Origin: a virus | DNA: 28,791 bases | Reading direction: 5' to 3' (one strand) | IMG/VR virus record: IMGVR_UViG_3300050821_003523 | Coordinates: 1-28,791 of that record | Shown here: positions 27,477-28,791 of the stretch, piece by piece | Layout of the letters: every line of letters begins with the position of its first letter | Numbering within the stretch: position 1 is the stretch's first letter | Program-made: the position numbers and the translations under genes | The notes under the pieces: model-generated | Database searches by the model: none | What the model saw: the letters and a program-made list of their open reading frames with translations, nothing else | What the model was told of the DNA's origin: nothing

Positions 27477-27654
27477 GTACCGCATAGAGATCGAGCATGA
27501 TGGGGAATGCTGGACCGTCAGCTTCCCCAAGCTGCCTGGGTGTCTCGGCAGGGCTGAAGATCTGCACGAGGCACTCAGCGCAGCGGAATTTGCGCAGGAC
27601 GACTATCTAGGTCGTTTCTGCGATGCCCAGCGATGGGGAGAACGCTGTGGCTAA
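27466..27654 (+). CDS. HicB-like antitoxin-fold protein (62 aa)
   Basis: It has the HicB pattern: [24 protein letters not shown], then [19 protein letters not shown]. This matches the strand-strand-helix fold of HicB antitoxins (W-V-FP-lpGc, EAL). No HicA toxin lies next to it, so it may be an orphan with a regulatory or anti-defence role. It overlaps the 250-aa gene by 11 nt and the fibre gene by 8 nt. Confidence 0.65.
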   Translation: MDPRYRIEIEHDGECWTVSFPKLPGCLGRAEDLHEALSAAEFAQDDYLGRFCDAQRWGERCG

Positions 27655-28791
27655 GGCTCTCGTTTCGGGGAAGATTCTTGACACGGATACCATACAGGCG
27701 CTCCTGCCACGCCTTACTACACAGGACGCTCTCCTCCAGTGGAGCCGGCAGCTTGTTGATTCGCTGCAAGATATACTCATCGGCAAGCGCAGCCAGATTA
27801 GCCCCAACGCGATCGTAGGTGGGGTCTGCCAGCCACCATGTGGTAGCGGGGGCACCGCAGGTCCACCAGGACCTCCAGGGCCGGCGGGATCTACCGGCTC
27901 CGCAGGGCCGGCCGGACCTACAGGGTCCACGGGTCCCGCTGGTCCAACGGGTCCTGCGGGCTCGCAAGGACCGCAAGGACCACCAGGTACAACTGGCGCG
28001 CAAGGTCCACCTGGCACGACTGGCGCACAAGGTCCGCCAGGCTCGACAGGTCCTGCTGGCCCAACGGGTCCGGGCGTGCCAGTGGGCGGCACAGCCGGTC
28101 AGGTACTGACGAAGAACTCTGCCACCAACTACGATACCATATGGGCCGCTGTCACTGGCGGTGGCGGATCGCCGACTGGACCTGCGGGCGGGGATCTAAC
28201 TGGAACGTATCCGAATCCTACACTTACGCCCGCTGCAAAGTCAAAGTGGGCGCTTTCGAGTGCGACGCTTACGCCAGTTGATCCTACTGTAACGACGCTA
28301 GCGTGGGGCCCAGGAACAGTAAAAGGTGACTTGAATATCAACGCGGCTGGGACTATCCTGGGGATGGACCTGAACTCCTACAGTGCGCCCCAGGATCTGA
28401 CCAAGCCATCGTGGCTGCTCCAGATGGAGACAGTTACAGACGCGTTGCACGTCTATCGTCGTGCGCCGAACGCGACGGCGGGCACTGTCACCGAGATGCT
28501 GCGAGCGGATGCCGCGGGCAAGATAATCATCCCTGGCCCCGCTGCTGCCGGCGCTGATCAATCACAGCTTGTTCTCGGGACTGGTGCGGCCAAGGGGCGT
28601 GTCGCGGCGCTCCCGGGGCTCGATTGGTTTGGGCTCGCCTATAACGCTTCGTATAACGGAAGCGCGTGGGTTCAAGATAACACGGCTAAGCCATCTTGGC
28701 GCTGCTACGAGAACGGAGATGGCTGGGTTATTGATCGCTTGGCGCCTGGCGGGACGCCTTCGACTCCGCTCCAGATAGATTCAGGGGGCAA
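27647..28791 (+). CDS. Collagen-like tail fibre, 3' end cut by window edge
   Basis: The GTG start ([16 protein letters not shown]) has GGGGAG 6 nt upstream; an ATG at 27623 is an alternative. A helical base with CQPPC (about residues 57-65) is followed by about 24 Gly-X-Y triplets, including repeats of GAQGPPG. Then comes [16 protein letters not shown], a hinge motif common in phage fibres, and a beta-rich C-terminal part that is still open at 28791. Such fibres use the collagen triple helix as a stalk and the C-terminus for receptor binding. Confidence 0.85.
   Translation, partial: MAKALVSGKILDTDTIQALLPRLTTQDALLQWSRQLVDSLQDILIGKRSQISPNAIVGGVCQPPCGSGGTAGPPGPPGPAGSTGSAGPAGPTGSTGPAGPTGPAGSQGPQGPPGTTGAQGPPGTTGAQGPPGSTGPAGPTGPGVPVGGTAGQVLTKNSATNYDTIWAAVTGGGGSPTGPAGGDLTGTYPNPTLTPAAKSKWALSSATLTPVDPTVTTLAWGPGTVKGDLNINAAGTILGMDLNSYSAPQDLTKPSWLLQMETVTDALHVYRRAPNATAGTVTEMLRADAAGKIIIPGPAAAGADQSQLVLGTGAAKGRVAALPGLDWFGLAYNASYNGSAWVQDNTAKPSWRCYENGDGWVIDRLAPGGTPSTPLQIDSGG

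Noticed and set aside
27575-28092. Proline/glycine-rich frames on the minus strand opposite the fibre
   Set aside because: Antisense images of the collagen repeats.
1-28791. CRISPR array, tRNA genes, integrase or IS element
   Set aside because: No regularly spaced repeats, cloverleaf, recombinase motif or transposase was seen.

Overview
The window looks like part of a tailed double-stranded DNA bacteriophage (or prophage) genome. It contains a large terminase, portal, probable scaffold, major capsid protein, GH19-type endolysin and a collagen-like fibre. Around these lie dozens of very small, tightly overlapping genes. A Gram-negative host is suggested by three features of the lysis region: a muralytic enzyme without a signal peptide, a tiny proline-rich lipoprotein that resembles an outer-membrane spanin, and a membrane protein of the Thivi_2564 type. 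A secreted protein carries repeats that I associate with environmental Deltaproteobacteria-like lineages (Myxococcota, Binatota and similar). That host link is an inference from memory of the families. Both ends cut a gene, so the window is incomplete.

Layout. Positions 1-11550 form one leftward (minus-strand) block of about 35 early genes. Its downstream end (1-2330) is a recombination/replication set: a Cas4/RecB-like PD-(D/E)XK nuclease, a Sak4-like AAA ATPase and a DUF669-like protein. The rest is mostly small zinc-ribbon, ribbon-helix-helix and unknown proteins, many joined by ATGA or TGATG overlaps. Positions 11551-12282 are a control region without a convincing gene. It holds a perfect DnaA-box sequence beside an A/T-rich tract, three copies of a 10-bp repeat and a cluster of palindromes. 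It is the best candidate for a replication origin. Positions 12205-12659 form a self-contained rightward unit: promoter, structured leader, one small gene and a strong intrinsic terminator. From about 12958 rightwards all genes are on the plus strand: accessory and lysis genes (13025-16030), small DNA-packaging-associated genes with a small-terminase candidate (16032-17967), the large terminase, a virion lysozyme-domain protein, the portal, scaffold, decoration and capsid genes, a HicB-like protein and a collagen-like tail fibre running off the right edge.

A recurring feature ties the two halves together. Most long intercistronic gaps contain one or more perfect-stem hairpins, usually with 3-4 nt loops, placed just before the Shine-Dalgarno of the next gene. 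The most elaborate case (2783-2946) includes a 59-nt element that folds on paper as a three-way junction. Ten genes too short or too edge-truncated for routine ORF calling were read directly from the sequence, and several others were re-started at internal codons with better ribosome-binding sites.
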